From contig CANQAD010000005.1 of NCBI GenBank assembly GCA_947588735.1, positions 1-59,075 on the forward strand: a stretch of DNA of 59,075 nucleotides, read 5' to 3'. Source of the DNA: an uncultured Akkermansia sp. (GTDB lineage Bacteria; Verrucomicrobiota; Verrucomicrobiia; Verrucomicrobiales; Akkermansiaceae). Shown here in pieces: positions 25,788 to 35,636 of the stretch. A program made the translations under genes and the position numbers. Each line of letters begins with the position of its first letter. The stretch's first letter is position 1. The notes under the pieces were generated by a model. It was not told where the DNA came from. It worked only from the letters and a program-made list of their open reading frames with translations, and made no database searches.

Positions 25788-28700
25788 TCACATAGTACTC
25801 AGCAAACGCCGCAGTTCCTGGAGCTGTTCAGCAGGTTTTTTGCTTTGCAGACGTGGAAATCTTTTGTTTAGCAAAATGTACTCATTATTGCGGGTAAGTA
25901 AAAGTTTTTGTCCACTAATTTCCACCATACTGATTCCACGATGAGCTGCTAGGACGCGAATTTTTTGCAATAAAAGTAAATTTTCAGCTTGCTCGGGCAG
26001 TATTCCAAAACGATCTTTCCATGCACGCTGTATGGAATCAATTTCCTCCAAGTTGCCGACTTGCGCCAATGCTGTGTAGCACTCCATGCGTGCACGCACT
26101 GATCCAACGTATGAGGAAGGAATGAAAGCGCCGAGTGCTGTGTCGCCTGCAACCGCTGCTGCGGCTTCACTCATACATAAAAAGTCTGCCTTCACCTGCG
26201 TATCAGCTCTCTGGGAGGGGCTTCTACCGCGTAAACGATCCACACTTTGTCGTAAAAGCCTGCAATACAAGTCAAATCCTATGGCTGCTATGTGCCCGCT
26301 TTGTTGGGTTCCAAGTAAATTGCCTGCACCGCGAATTTCCAAATCACGCATGGCAATTTTGAACCCGCTGCCTAAGTCCGTGTACTGCTTTATGGCAGAT
26401 ACGCGCCGTCGTGCGTCTCCGCTGTACAAATAATCTTTTTCCGGCAGCAGAAGATAGGCGTATGCCCTTTCACTACTTCGCCCTACCCGTCCGCGCAGCT
26501 GGTACAAATCCGCAAGCCCGAAACGATCTGCGCGGTCAATGATGATTGTATTGGCATTCGGGATGTCGATTCCGCTTTCAATGATAGTTGTGGAGAGCAA
26601 CACATCCGCTTTACCTGCTACGAAGTCGCGCATAATCCGCTCCAGCTCGGCTTTGTCCATTTGCCCGTGTCCAGTGACAATGCGTGCACGTGGCACGAGG
26701 CGGTGGAGTACACCTTCCATGCGTTCAATTGATTGCACTCGGTTATGCAGAAAAAAGACCTGTCCTTTACGCTCCAGTTCACGTTCAATGGCTCGTTTAA
26801 TGAGATCCTCACTGTATGGACAGACAGCTGTTTGTACGGGAAGACGGTCAGGAGGCGGGGTATTGATGGTGCTCATGTCGCGTGCGCCCATGAGTGCCAC
26901 ATAGAGTGTGCGCGGTATAGGCGTGGCAGAGAGGGTGAGCATATCCACCATGTGGAACATGCGTTTGAATTGGTCTTTATGACGCACGCCAAAGCGCTGC
27001 TCTTCATCGATGACGGCCAGCCCCAGGTTGTGAAAGGTAACGTCTTTTGACAGCAAGCGATGCGTACCGATGACAATGTCCACGCTTCCATCCCGCAAAC
27101 CAGCCAGGATATTTGGCACTCGCTTGGCCGGGGTGAAACGGCTGAGCAGTTCAATGCGCACAGGGTATTCGCTCATGCGTTCGCGAAAAGTGCGGTAATG
27201 CTGGTCGGCCAGTACAGTGGTAGGAGCCAGTATGACAGCCTGTCTCCCTCCCGTCACGCATTTGAAAGCAGCTCGCAACGCTACTTCCGTCTTTCCGAAG
27301 CCTACGTCTCCGCATATAAGCCTGTCCATTGGGCGGTCCGTTTCCATGTCGGCCTTGGTGTCCTGGATGGCGCGCAACTGGTCAGGAGTTTCGCGATAGG
27401 GAAAGGAGGATTCAAACTGCCACATCCACGTGGAGTCCACCGGGTGCGCATTGCCGGGTTTGCTCTCACGCTGCGCCTGAACCTCCAGCAACTGCGCTGC
27501 ATAATCTTCCACTGCCCGTTCTGCCGCCTTGCAAGCACGTTGCCAGCGGGCGTCACCAACGCGGTTGAGTTCTGGTGGTTTGGAACCAAGCCCTATGTAT
27601 TTGGAAACCAGATGCGCCTGGCTGAGCGGTACGCGCAGCAATACGTTGCCGGCGTATTGGATATGCAGCTCTTCTTCCTGGTTCTCGGGGCTGCGGATGA
27701 TGCCCAAAAAGCGTCCCAGCCCGTGTGAAGCGTGAATGACAAGGTCGCCTGGTTCAATTTCGGAAAGTGGTGTTTGGACCTGTGCGGCACGCATGCGTGC
27801 CTCGCGCGTTGCAATGGCTCGGCGGTGTACGGCCGGGTGGCGTCCGAAGAGTTCTGCAGCTGAAAGTACAACGAGTTTGGCGCTCGGCACACTAAAGCCG
27901 CACGGTAGCTCACCGATGCGTGCCTGAACAGCGTTCCACGCCGGGTCGTCACCGCATATTTCCTCGAAGCGCTTTTGCTCGCCATCGTGGAAAAAGTACA
28001 TGACCAGGCGCCACTTTTCCTCCCGCCAGTGTTTCAGCATGCTCTGCACATAGGCACGGCGTGCTTCCTGCATGACGAAGTCACCACTCTCAAAGGAGCC
28101 CAACGGAGTGGGGAAAAATGACAGATCGTCTTGTTGTAAAGCATCGTAGAGCGGGTGCTTTGGATCCACATTTTCCGGTGGATTTTCCAGAATAATGACA
28201 GTACCAGTTTCTCCGCAGCCCGGCAAAGCGATTGTCACATCCCCAGGTTCCATCCTATCGCGCAGCGTTCCATGCTCTTCTGGTTCCTCAAGCAGCAAAT
28301 CCGCCTCTTGCACTTTATTGAAGGATAGCTGGGAATCTACATCGAAGGATCGAAGGCTTTCAATAGCATCATCCATGTATTCTATACGCAAGGGAGCAGC
28401 CGTTTGCAGAGGAAAAACGTCCAGAATACCGCCGCGAAGGCTCCATTGATGACGTGCCGTTACCTGATCAACTCGTTCGAAGCCGTGTTTTTCCAGAAGA
28501 TGGACGAGTTTGCTAGGTGTATAATCTGTCTGCCCCACTTCCAGGTTCAGAGTATCGCTGGTTTTTCCCACGACAAAGTTCGGCACGGGATCATCCAGTC
28601 CAACCGTGGTCACAACCACAACTTGCGTTTCTTTATGCGGCAGGGTCAGGCGGAATAGGGCATCCAGACGCTCAGCGGTCACGTCTGGATCACTCACGGA

Positions 28701-29072
28701 GTGGCGTACTTGCCACTCTTGTTCAGGTATGAAATGGCAGGGCAAGTTACTCCATATCGGGAATTCGGCACAAATGCGTTCTTGTACAGGCAGGGAATCT
28801 GCCACTACCCATACCCGGTTGCCGTCTGGAACCTTTTGGGCTACCATTGCTACGACAAAAGCATATGCCGCCGGGCAAGTCGCGGGAAAGATAACCCGCC
28901 GTTTCTGCATGCCGCTTGGGCACAAAAAGCCGAGCTCACGCGCAAAGGGTGCGGAGCTTGCCACCAGCTCTGTGAGTGACCGGGCGATACGCGCGCATCT
29001 TACCAACTCTCTTTTGACTTGTCCATAAAAATGACTATATAATAACTTGACCTGAGAGGCTTCATCAGGCAT
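25788..29072 (-). CDS. mfd: Transcription-repair coupling factor
   Basis: An ATP-driven translocase that removes stalled RNA polymerase at DNA lesions and recruits UvrA. At 1094 aa it is close to the usual length. Order: UvrB-like N-terminal modules (about residues 50-400), a CarD-like RNA-polymerase interaction domain (EPGDLVIHASHGLGRFLGI, about 440), the RecG-like motor with Walker A GDVGFGKTEVAL (about 587), DEEQRFG and the motif TTIIESGIDIPNANT, and the C-terminal TRCF domain. The ATG at 29072 is preferred over the in-frame ATG at 29132, which would run into the divergent bamA gene. Only 11 bp separate the two divergent start codons. Confidence 0.95.
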   Translation of the reverse strand: MPDEASQVKLLYSHFYGQVKRELVRCARIARSLTELVASSAPFARELGFLCPSGMQKRRVIFPATCPAAYAFVVAMVAQKVPDGNRVWVVADSLPVQERICAEFPIWSNLPCHFIPEQEWQVRHSVSDPDVTAERLDALFRLTLPHKETQVVVVTTVGLDDPVPNFVVGKTSDTLNLEVGQTDYTPSKLVHLLEKHGFERVDQVTARHQWSLRGGILDVFPLQTAAPLRIEYMDDAIESLRSFDVDSQLSFNKVQEADLLLEEPEEHGTLRDRMEPGDVTIALPGCGETGTVIILENPPENVDPKHPLYDALQQDDLSFFPTPLGSFESGDFVMQEARRAYVQSMLKHWREEKWRLVMYFFHDGEQKRFEEICGDDPAWNAVQARIGELPCGFSVPSAKLVVLSAAELFGRHPAVHRRAIATREARMRAAQVQTPLSEIEPGDLVIHASHGLGRFLGIIRSPENQEEELHIQYAGNVLLRVPLSQAHLVSKYIGLGSKPPELNRVGDARWQRACKAAERAVEDYAAQLLEVQAQRESKPGNAHPVDSTWMWQFESSFPYRETPDQLRAIQDTKADMETDRPMDRLICGDVGFGKTEVALRAAFKCVTGGRQAVILAPTTVLADQHYRTFRERMSEYPVRIELLSRFTPAKRVPNILAGLRDGSVDIVIGTHRLLSKDVTFHNLGLAVIDEEQRFGVRHKDQFKRMFHMVDMLTLSATPIPRTLYVALMGARDMSTINTPPPDRLPVQTAVCPYSEDLIKRAIERELERKGQVFFLHNRVQSIERMEGVLHRLVPRARIVTGHGQMDKAELERIMRDFVAGKADVLLSTTIIESGIDIPNANTIIIDRADRFGLADLYQLRGRVGRSSERAYAYLLLPEKDYLYSGDARRRVSAIKQYTDLGSGFKIAMRDLEIRGAGNLLGTQQSGHIAAIGFDLYCRLLRQSVDRLRGRSPSQRADTQVKADFLCMSEAAAAVAGDTALGAFIPSSYVGSVRARMECYTALAQVGNLEEIDSIQRAWKDRFGILPEQAENLLLLQKIRVLAAHRGISMVEISGQKLLLTRNNEYILLNKRFPRLQSKKPAEQLQELRRLLSTM
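29014..29043 (+). promoter_or_regulatory. bamA promoter
   Basis: TTGACT (29014-29019), 18 bp, perfect TATAAT (29038-29043). It lies inside the first codons of the divergent mfd gene and predicts a leader of about 34 nt before the bamA ATG. Confidence 0.65.
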
Positions 29073-29083
29073 GATGGGCGAGT

Positions 29084-31702
29084 ATGAAAGCAAGCTTCCC
29101 GCACACGTCCGCTTTATGGTTTGCGGAACCAATTTTGGCTATCAGCTTGTCAATCCTATGTGCTCAGGAAACTTCAAATGATCCTTTCCTGGATGCTATG
29201 CTCAAGGACAGCGTCCCAACGCCTGCCACAGAAACGGTAACAACTGCTCCCGAACAGGTACAATCGTCGCAACAACCTGCAGCTCCAAAAGAACCTGCTC
29301 ATGAGGGCGCGCAGCGTGAGGAGATGCATAACCGCCTGATCAATACCTCCAGAGACACAAAGCTTATTGACCAGGCATCGGTGCAACGTGAGTTGGGTGA
29401 AGCTACCGGATTGGGCATTTTTAATGACGCAACGGCTTATGACGGCAGGACGGTGACCGGGGTAAGCATTCGCTATATGACCGGGCGGCGAACCGTGCCG
29501 GATCAGCGCTTGCTGGATGTTATCCAGACCGCTCCGGGATCAAAATACATGGCCTCACGTGTGAATGACGATTTGGAACGTCTGTTGGAAAAAGGCTTAG
29601 TGGGCAATAATGCGCGGGTTGTCGTGGAACCGGCAGGCGGTGGTGTGCGGGTTGTCTTTGAAGTAGAACCAGCCGGGGTAATGGGAGGTGTGGGTTTTAC
29701 AGGTAACTATCGCTACACTGCAAAAAAACTGCGTGAAGTAACGAAACTCAGCTCCGGTCGTGTGATCAACGATCACGATTTGGCGCGCGCCAGGGCCGAA
29801 ATCATTAAACTGTACCAAGGTGCAGGCTATGCGGATGTGAGAGTAAGCTGGCGCAATCTTTCTACCGCACGTCAGGGTTTTCAAGATGTCATCTTTGATA
29901 TCCGGGAGGGGCGCCAAATTCGTTTGCAACACATACGTTTTGCTGGAAATAGGCAATTTGATGCCCAGCAGTTGCGCCAAATGATGAAAACGAAGCAGCG
30001 CAATTTTTTCCACTGGATTGATGATTCAGGCAATATTGACCGCGAACAGCTGGAGGATGATCTGCAGGAGATCATTCGACATTACCGCAATTACGGCTAT
30101 TTACGCGCTGCTATCACTAAGGTGGATTACTCCTCCCCGAGCGGTATGGAGGGGCCTCAGGATCTCAATATGCTGGTGCATATCAATGAGGGCCCTCGCT
30201 ATCGTGTGCGTCATGTATCCTTCAAGGGTAATTCCGTTTATTCTTCCCAGCAGCTTGAGCCGGGTATGAGCATGCTTGACGGTGATATTTACTCTCTTCA
30301 AAAGGTGTCGGACGACTCGACAATGATTCGTAAATACTATGGGGCTAAAGGTTATGCGGATGCCGATGTGCGCCCGGACATCAACGAAGTAGGAGTCGAA
30401 AAGGATGGTACGCGCGTAGTGGATATCTGCTACGCCATTACAGAGGGTAACAGCTATCGTGTAGGTCGCATCAATGTACGTGGCAACACCAAAACCAAGC
30501 CCTATGTCATTTTGCGCGAGCTCCCGCTCAAGTCCGGCCAAAACTTCAATTCGGTCGATCTGGAAACCGCCAGGCGTCGTATTGAAAATTTAGGCTATTT
30601 TGATGGCATTGATGTGTCGCCGGCGGCTTCTCCTATTCCGGGTTATCGTGACATCAATATCAACGTGCATGAGCGCATGACGGGCAGTTTCACGTTTGGT
30701 GTCGCGTTTTCATCCGTGGAAAATGTATATCTGTACGCTAACGCGGTACAGTCCAACTTTGATATTCGCGGTCTCTTCGGACGCGGGGCAATAGTGGGCG
30801 GAGGCCAGCGCCTGAGTGTGCAGGGCAAGCTCGGTTTCGATTATCAGAGCGCCAGCATCAGCCTCACGGAGCCCTGGTTCCTGGATCGCAAGCTTGAGCT
30901 GGGCAATGAACTGTACTTTTCCAATTCCTCCTACATGAGCGATTACTACACGCAGATCAATTATGGCTACGCTATTTCTCTGCGTCGTGCAATTGACGAT
31001 AAACGTTCCGTACGCTTTACCTACCGCATTGAGAATTACGAGCTGGAGCCGCAGGGCTATGCGCCCATCTTCTTCCTTCTGAGCTGCCGCGATTACTCCA
31101 GAAGCAATCTTGGTATCAGCTATGAATACGATACGCGTGATGAAATGATCACTCCGCGTAAAGGTGGCAATGTGGAAGTGCATGCTGCCTACAGTGGCCC
31201 GGGTTCCACGGTGCAAACTTACAGCATGGGTGCCAATGCCTCCGTTTATTATAACTCGATTTGGGATTCCATTTTCAGTCTCAATTTTGGCATGGAGACC
31301 ATTGATACGTTGCACAAAGACGATTCTGTGCCCATCTTTGAGCGTTGTTACCTGGGCGGCCCGGCTAATTTGCGTGGTTTCCGTTTCCGCGATGTAGGCA
31401 TGGTGGATGAACGTCTGGCGGGTGATGAAACTATGGGTGGTAATTCTTTTGCCTTTGTCCAGGCTGAGGTGTCCATTCCGCTGGCGGATATGGCGCGTTT
31501 AGCCTTCTTCGTAGATGCTGGTTTTGTGCACGAAGATTCGTTCGATTTTCACCTGGATGACTTTTGCGCGGACTATGGTATCGGTTTGCGTCTCAACTTG
31601 CCTATCGGTCCGCTGGCAGTCGACTACGCTATTCCTTTTAAGACAGCTAATGCCATTGATCGCTCCGGGCAGTTTCAGTTCTACGCCAATTACAAGTATT
31701 GA
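29084..31702 (+). CDS. bamA: Outer-membrane protein assembly factor BamA
   Basis: The central Omp85 component that folds and inserts barrel proteins into the outer membrane. The 872-aa protein has a signal peptide (cleavage likely near SILCA-QE), a Pro/Ala/Gln-rich linker (about residues 40-100), POTRA repeats (about 110-520; for example GNTKTKPYVILRELPLKSG) and a C-terminal barrel (about 530-872). The conserved barrel-lumen motif is seen as GPANLRGFRFRD, and the protein ends in an aromatic residue (NYKY). It is presumably needed for the autotransporter and the barrel protein encoded nearby. It is divergent from mfd and 18 bp upstream of the DUF2156 gene. Confidence 0.95.
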   Translation: MKASFPHTSALWFAEPILAISLSILCAQETSNDPFLDAMLKDSVPTPATETVTTAPEQVQSSQQPAAPKEPAHEGAQREEMHNRLINTSRDTKLIDQASVQRELGEATGLGIFNDATAYDGRTVTGVSIRYMTGRRTVPDQRLLDVIQTAPGSKYMASRVNDDLERLLEKGLVGNNARVVVEPAGGGVRVVFEVEPAGVMGGVGFTGNYRYTAKKLREVTKLSSGRVINDHDLARARAEIIKLYQGAGYADVRVSWRNLSTARQGFQDVIFDIREGRQIRLQHIRFAGNRQFDAQQLRQMMKTKQRNFFHWIDDSGNIDREQLEDDLQEIIRHYRNYGYLRAAITKVDYSSPSGMEGPQDLNMLVHINEGPRYRVRHVSFKGNSVYSSQQLEPGMSMLDGDIYSLQKVSDDSTMIRKYYGAKGYADADVRPDINEVGVEKDGTRVVDICYAITEGNSYRVGRINVRGNTKTKPYVILRELPLKSGQNFNSVDLETARRRIENLGYFDGIDVSPAASPIPGYRDININVHERMTGSFTFGVAFSSVENVYLYANAVQSNFDIRGLFGRGAIVGGGQRLSVQGKLGFDYQSASISLTEPWFLDRKLELGNELYFSNSSYMSDYYTQINYGYAISLRRAIDDKRSVRFTYRIENYELEPQGYAPIFFLLSCRDYSRSNLGISYEYDTRDEMITPRKGGNVEVHAAYSGPGSTVQTYSMGANASVYYNSIWDSIFSLNFGMETIDTLHKDDSVPIFERCYLGGPANLRGFRFRDVGMVDERLAGDETMGGNSFAFVQAEVSIPLADMARLAFFVDAGFVHEDSFDFHLDDFCADYGIGLRLNLPIGPLAVDYAIPFKTANAIDRSGQFQFYANYKY

Positions 31703-31720
31703 CCGCGTTTTCTGCCGCCC

Positions 31721-32635
31721 ATGAACAGCACTCCCCTGCCCTTTGCCCCGCCCATCCCGGCGGATGCAGCATGGCTGCGTCGCTGCACCCAAGAAGCTCG
31801 CAGCAGTGACTTGGCCTTTGCCAATATCCTGCTGCTGCAGGGCAAATACCACACCACTATAGCGCAAGCGCAGGGTATGCTTTTTCGTCATTACGAACAA
31901 AATGAGCGTTTGCTCGGTTATGCGTTTCCGGAAGGGGCGCTGGACGCAGAGGCTGTTCGCCGTGGTTTGGAACTTATCCGCTCAGATGCAGCTGCACGTG
32001 GGCGCGAGTTGCGTTTTTGCCTGCTTACGACCGAACAGCGCGAACTGATGGAGAGCTTGTGCCCCGGGGAGTTCACCTACGCTACTGACAGGGGAGATGC
32101 AGATTATCTTTATCGTCGTGATTTGCTTGCGGAACTTCCCGGTCCCCCTTATCATGCCAAGCGTAACCACATAGCGCGCTTCGTTCGAGATTTCCCTGAA
32201 TCATACTGCCGTCCGCTGAGCCATCATACCGCAGCGGACGCTCTTCGCATCGCCGAAAATTGGTTCTCTGCGCAGGAAGAGAAGACTGCCACCCTGCACC
32301 ACGAGCTGAGAGCAATTTCTCGTGCCCTGGAGCTGGTTGACCTTCTGCAACTTTTTGGCCTTGTGCTTTATGTAGGCGATACCCCAGCCGCTATGGCCGT
32401 CGGTTCCTTCATTAATGAACAGACAGTCGATATTCACTACGAAAAATGTACTCCTGAATTTCGCAGCGCCTACCCCTTTATTAATCGTGAGTTCGTACGC
32501 GCACTTCCCCCATCCTGCTTATTCATCAACCGCGAGGAGGATCTTAATTCCCCTGGTTTGCGTAAGGCTAAACTTTCCTACCACCCGTTGCTGATTCTTG
32601 AAAAATTTTCTGCTGTCCCCTGCTCTGCATGCTGA
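31721..32635 (+). CDS. DUF2156 (phosphatidylglycerol lysyltransferase-like) protein
   Basis: A 304-aa soluble protein matching the DUF2156/LPG-synthase C-terminal family, which has a GNAT-like acyltransferase fold. Typical segments are YLYRRDLLAELPGPPYHAKRNH (about residues 124-145), the FGLVLYVGDTPAAMAVGSF strand-loop-strand (about 208-226), YPFINREF, and REEDLNSPGLRKAK near the C-terminus. Related domains transfer lysine or alanine from charged tRNA to phosphatidylglycerol, but this stand-alone form lacks the membrane domain, so its substrate is unknown. It begins 18 bp after bamA and overlaps the next gene by 7 bp, so all three may share a transcript. Confidence 0.75.
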   Translation: MNSTPLPFAPPIPADAAWLRRCTQEARSSDLAFANILLLQGKYHTTIAQAQGMLFRHYEQNERLLGYAFPEGALDAEAVRRGLELIRSDAAARGRELRFCLLTTEQRELMESLCPGEFTYATDRGDADYLYRRDLLAELPGPPYHAKRNHIARFVRDFPESYCRPLSHHTAADALRIAENWFSAQEEKTATLHHELRAISRALELVDLLQLFGLVLYVGDTPAAMAVGSFINEQTVDIHYEKCTPEFRSAYPFINREFVRALPPSCLFINREEDLNSPGLRKAKLSYHPLLILEKFSAVPCSAC

Positions 32636-33120
32636 CTCATCTTATTACTGCTGAGCAATGCGCCTCATGTCGTCTTTGCTGTAATTTCCATCGGTCATCC
32701 GCCTGGGAAACGCCTGCCCTCACTCCAGAACTTGCAGAACGGTTACGTTCGAGAGGTCTGCCTCTCGACTCCCGGCCCGATGGTTCCATCACCTTTGCCT
32801 TGCGTTTTCCGGAGGATGCTCCGGAAGACTTCTGTGCCAATTGCCCGGCACTTGATTCCGGCTTCGGTTGCACCCTCCCGCGCGAGCTGCGTCCTGTGGA
32901 GTGCAGACTCTGGCCCCTGCGACTCATGCACACCCCCGTCGGCAACCTGGGGCTCGGCTTATACGATGCCTGCCCTGCTCTTTCCCCGGAAGTGCGTGAA
33001 CAAGTCATTCGCGAGTCTACGAGCGCTATGCTTCCCGCGCTCCGTCGCATGGCCAACGAACAGCCCTGTATCGTTCGTCCTTTTCATCCCGCCTACTCTA
33101 TCATCTGGGAGGAAAGATAA
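32629..33120 (+). CDS. YkgJ-type cysteine-cluster protein
   Basis: A 163-aa protein with the Zn/Fe-binding cysteine pattern of the YkgJ (CxxCxxCC) family: CASCRLCC near residue 11, CANCPAL near 68, GCTLPRELRPVECRLWPL near 80-97 and a later DACPAL. In this family the Cys set coordinates a metal cluster; its role is undefined. The ATG lies 7 bp inside the end of the DUF2156 gene, indicating translational coupling. Confidence 0.75.
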   Translation: MLTHLITAEQCASCRLCCNFHRSSAWETPALTPELAERLRSRGLPLDSRPDGSITFALRFPEDAPEDFCANCPALDSGFGCTLPRELRPVECRLWPLRLMHTPVGNLGLGLYDACPALSPEVREQVIRESTSAMLPALRRMANEQPCIVRPFHPAYSIIWEER

Positions 33121-33229
33121 TCACCGGTTCTTAAATAGGAGCCGCTGTACCGTCAGCGATGTGCAGGCCACGTTCCCTGTGTCGAGGTGGGTGCAAGGTC
33201 GGGTTTGCCTGAGGTATCCTGATATGGAC

Positions 33230-33254
33230 GGAACATGAAACCCTGTTCCTTTTT
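33230..33254 (+). terminator. Putative intrinsic terminator after the bamA-DUF2156-ykgJ run
   Basis: GGAACA (33230-33235) pairs with TGTTCC (33244-33249) and is followed by five T. The stem is only 6 bp, so it is weak. It lies 110 bp after the stop. The intervening 33121-33229 is GC-rich and may simply be 3' UTR, or a small RNA. Confidence 0.45.
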
Positions 33255-33381
33255 GCTCCCTTGTTGTGTTCTAACGGTCCGGGCTTTTTAATACCGCGTG
33301 TCACGCGTACAGCAGCGTCTCCTTTTTACCAGTTCTCCGATCTTCTTGCAAGTTCTATTATTGTCATTGACCCTATCGTAA

Positions 33382-33397
33382 TGTTCCACGTGGAACA
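33382..33397. promoter_or_regulatory. parS-like ParB binding site 1
   Basis: TGTTCCACGTGGAACA, a perfect 16-bp palindrome matching the bacterial parS consensus (TGTTnCACGTGnAACA); the symmetry extends one base further on each side. It is intergenic, between the ykgJ terminator and argS. parA and parB are not in the window. No gene was seen elsewhere in 33255-33814. Confidence 0.8.
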
Positions 33398-33414
33398 TGA
33401 ACAAGGGCGCAAGT

Positions 33415-33433
33415 CAACCGCATTTTGCGGTTG
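33415..33433. repeat. Hairpin CAACCGCA/TGCGGTTG
   Basis: Perfect 8-bp arms around TTT, 17 bp after the parS-like site. The stretch GCAAGTCAACCGCAT containing the left arm also occurs just after menA (about 2840-2854), which suggests a small dispersed repeat. Confidence 0.45.
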
Positions 33434-33814
33434 GTTCACCACTTACGATTTTGAAAAATCAGCGCAGCTCACTATGAAGAAGCGACGGTTTCAGCGGTGA
33501 GGACAGGTGAGATAGCGGGTGGTAATCATTGGAGAGGGATCGGTGGAGTGGAGAATAATGCGAGCAGCGAATTTTTTAAGATCATGCGGGGTGATTGGAT
33601 TGAAAGAAAAAGACTATTATGGATTAATTGGTCATGTGCGCGTGCGCAGTTGCTCAATATGGATAATCCTTGCAAGCGGCGAAGAAAAGTCCATTGAAAC
33701 AATTACCATGAGGAGCTCATTGCCATCAGTTTTGATTCTCTGGAAACAGGTGATAGCAACTGACTCATGCTTTTCCTTCATGTCATTTCCCTGAAGAGGG
33801 ATTCGGTTTTGAGA

Positions 33815-33843
33815 TTGACAAATAGACGAGCCTTGTGTATAAG
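33815..33843 (+). promoter_or_regulatory. argS promoter
   Basis: Consensus TTGACA (33815-33820), 17 bp, TATAAG (33838-33843). Nine nt remain to the first usable ATG (33853), so the transcript should be leaderless or have a leader of a few nt. The in-frame ATG at 33835 precedes the -10 box and cannot be used from this promoter. Confidence 0.7.
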
Positions 33844-33852
33844 AACCGGGCC

Positions 33853-35631
33853 ATGATGACACTCCCGGAACAGATAGCTGAAAAGCTGACAGATGCACTG
33901 CGCGCCGAGTTGAGTGGTGCATTGCCGGAAAATTTCCAGGCTTTGGTAGTGGCGAGCCAGGATCTCAGATATGGGGATTACCAGAGCAACGCGGCCATGG
34001 TGTTAGCAAAAAGTGCGCGGAAAAATCCGCGCGAGTTAGCACAAGCGGTAGTGACTCGGCTTGAGGGTATGACCGAGGCAGAAGTATCGTTGGCCGGTCC
34101 CGGGTTCATCAATTTCCGAATCACAGCGACGGAATACGAAGCCCGCATGGTAGCTATGCTTGGGGATGAACGGTTAGGTGTTCCTCTGGTGAAACATCCC
34201 CAAAAGATCGTGATTGATTTTTCTGCACCCAATGTAGCGAAGCCCATGCATGTGGGACACATACGCTCTACCATCATTGGTGACACGCTGGCACGACTCG
34301 CTCGTTTCATGGGACACATCGTGATTACCGATAATCACATTGGCGATTGGGGCACCCAGTTTGGTATGATTCTTTGGGGATGGAAAAATCTGCTTAATCA
34401 ACGTGAGCTGGAGCATGATCCCATCGAAGCGTTGTTGGTCACCTACAAGGAGGTGAATAAGCGCTGCAAGGAGCAACCGGAGCTTTTAGAGGCTTGCAAG
34501 TCTGAACTCGTACGTCTGCAGAGTGGCGATGTGGAGAACCTGCGCATTTGGGAACGCTGTATCGAGGTGACAAAACGAGGGTTGCAAAAAATATACGATC
34601 AGTTGGACATCCATTTCGATTATTGGCTTGGAGAGAGTTTCTATAACGATGCGCTGGAACCGTTGGTGGAGGACTTACTGGCTCGTGGCATTGCACGGGA
34701 AAGCGATGGGGCCATTTGCGTGTTCTCTGATGGTACGCACAAGCCGAAAGATGATCCTTTTCTCGTGAACAAAGAGGGCGAGTGGCAGCCCGTACCTGCG
34801 ATTATCCGCAAGGCTGATGGCGCTTTCCTGTACGCCACCACTGATCTTGCTACACTCGATTACCGTATCCGTGAATTCCAGGCAGATTCCATCTGGTACG
34901 TTGTTGGAGCTCCCCAAGAGAAACATTTTAAACAGATTTTTGATATCGAACGTATGCGGGGCGTTACAGGGGATTTTCGACATGTGGCCTTTGGCTCCAT
35001 TCTTGGCAAGGATCGTCGCCCCTTCAAAACGCGCGATGGCGAAACTGTGAGTCTGCAGGACGTGATCGATGAGGCTGTAGAACGCGCCGCCCGTGTTGTG
35101 GAAGATAAAAGCCCCGATATGCCTGCGGAGGAAAAAGCGACTGTAGCCGAGGCTGTTGGCATTGGTGCCATCAAATTCGCTGAACTTTCCCAAAATCGTC
35201 TTAGCGATTATATTTTTGATTGGGATAAAATGCTTTCTCTCTCCGGGGATACGGCTCCATATCTTCAAAACTCCTATGTGCGCGTACGTGCCATTGAACG
35301 CAAGGTGGATGATCCGGACTTTACTGCCATGCTTTCAGGAGATGTTCGACCAAAAATTGACCTCGTCGAAGAGCGCGAAATTAATCTCGCGCGTACTCTG
35401 GCTCGCTTTGCAGAAGTAGTACCTGCCACGCTTGACGACTGTCGTCCCAACCTTCTGGCATCTTATCTCTATGAACTCGCACGCGCATTTCACAGCTTTT
35501 ACGAGGCATGTCCCGTCTTGCGCAGCACTTCTTCCATACGCATTTCTCGTCTTGTTCTTTGCGAACTCACCGCTCGCGTACTCCACTTGGGCATGAGCCT
35601 TCTTGGCATTCGACTCCTTGAGCGCATGTAA
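33853..35631 (+). CDS. argS: Arginine-tRNA ligase
   Basis: Class I synthetase that charges tRNA-Arg. The 592-aa protein has the N-terminal tRNA-recognition domain (about residues 1-100), a HIGH motif as HVGHIRST (about residue 134), the loop equivalent to KMSKS around FKTRDGETVSL (about residue 395), and the C-terminal DALR anticodon-binding domain (LSGDTAPYLQNSYVRVRAI onwards). The ATG at 33853 is set by the promoter; the next codon is also ATG. It stands alone, flanked on both sides by parS-like sites, the second 5 bp after its stop. Confidence 0.95.
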   Translation: MMTLPEQIAEKLTDALRAELSGALPENFQALVVASQDLRYGDYQSNAAMVLAKSARKNPRELAQAVVTRLEGMTEAEVSLAGPGFINFRITATEYEARMVAMLGDERLGVPLVKHPQKIVIDFSAPNVAKPMHVGHIRSTIIGDTLARLARFMGHIVITDNHIGDWGTQFGMILWGWKNLLNQRELEHDPIEALLVTYKEVNKRCKEQPELLEACKSELVRLQSGDVENLRIWERCIEVTKRGLQKIYDQLDIHFDYWLGESFYNDALEPLVEDLLARGIARESDGAICVFSDGTHKPKDDPFLVNKEGEWQPVPAIIRKADGAFLYATTDLATLDYRIREFQADSIWYVVGAPQEKHFKQIFDIERMRGVTGDFRHVAFGSILGKDRRPFKTRDGETVSLQDVIDEAVERAARVVEDKSPDMPAEEKATVAEAVGIGAIKFAELSQNRLSDYIFDWDKMLSLSGDTAPYLQNSYVRVRAIERKVDDPDFTAMLSGDVRPKIDLVEEREINLARTLARFAEVVPATLDDCRPNLLASYLYELARAFHSFYEACPVLRSTSSIRISRLVLCELTARVLHLGMSLLGIRLLERM

Positions 35632-35636
35632 AAAAT

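Noticed and set aside
27427..27440. A third parS site (ATCCACGTGGAGT) within mfd
   Set aside because: Only the central CCACGTGG is symmetric; the outer parS bases do not match.
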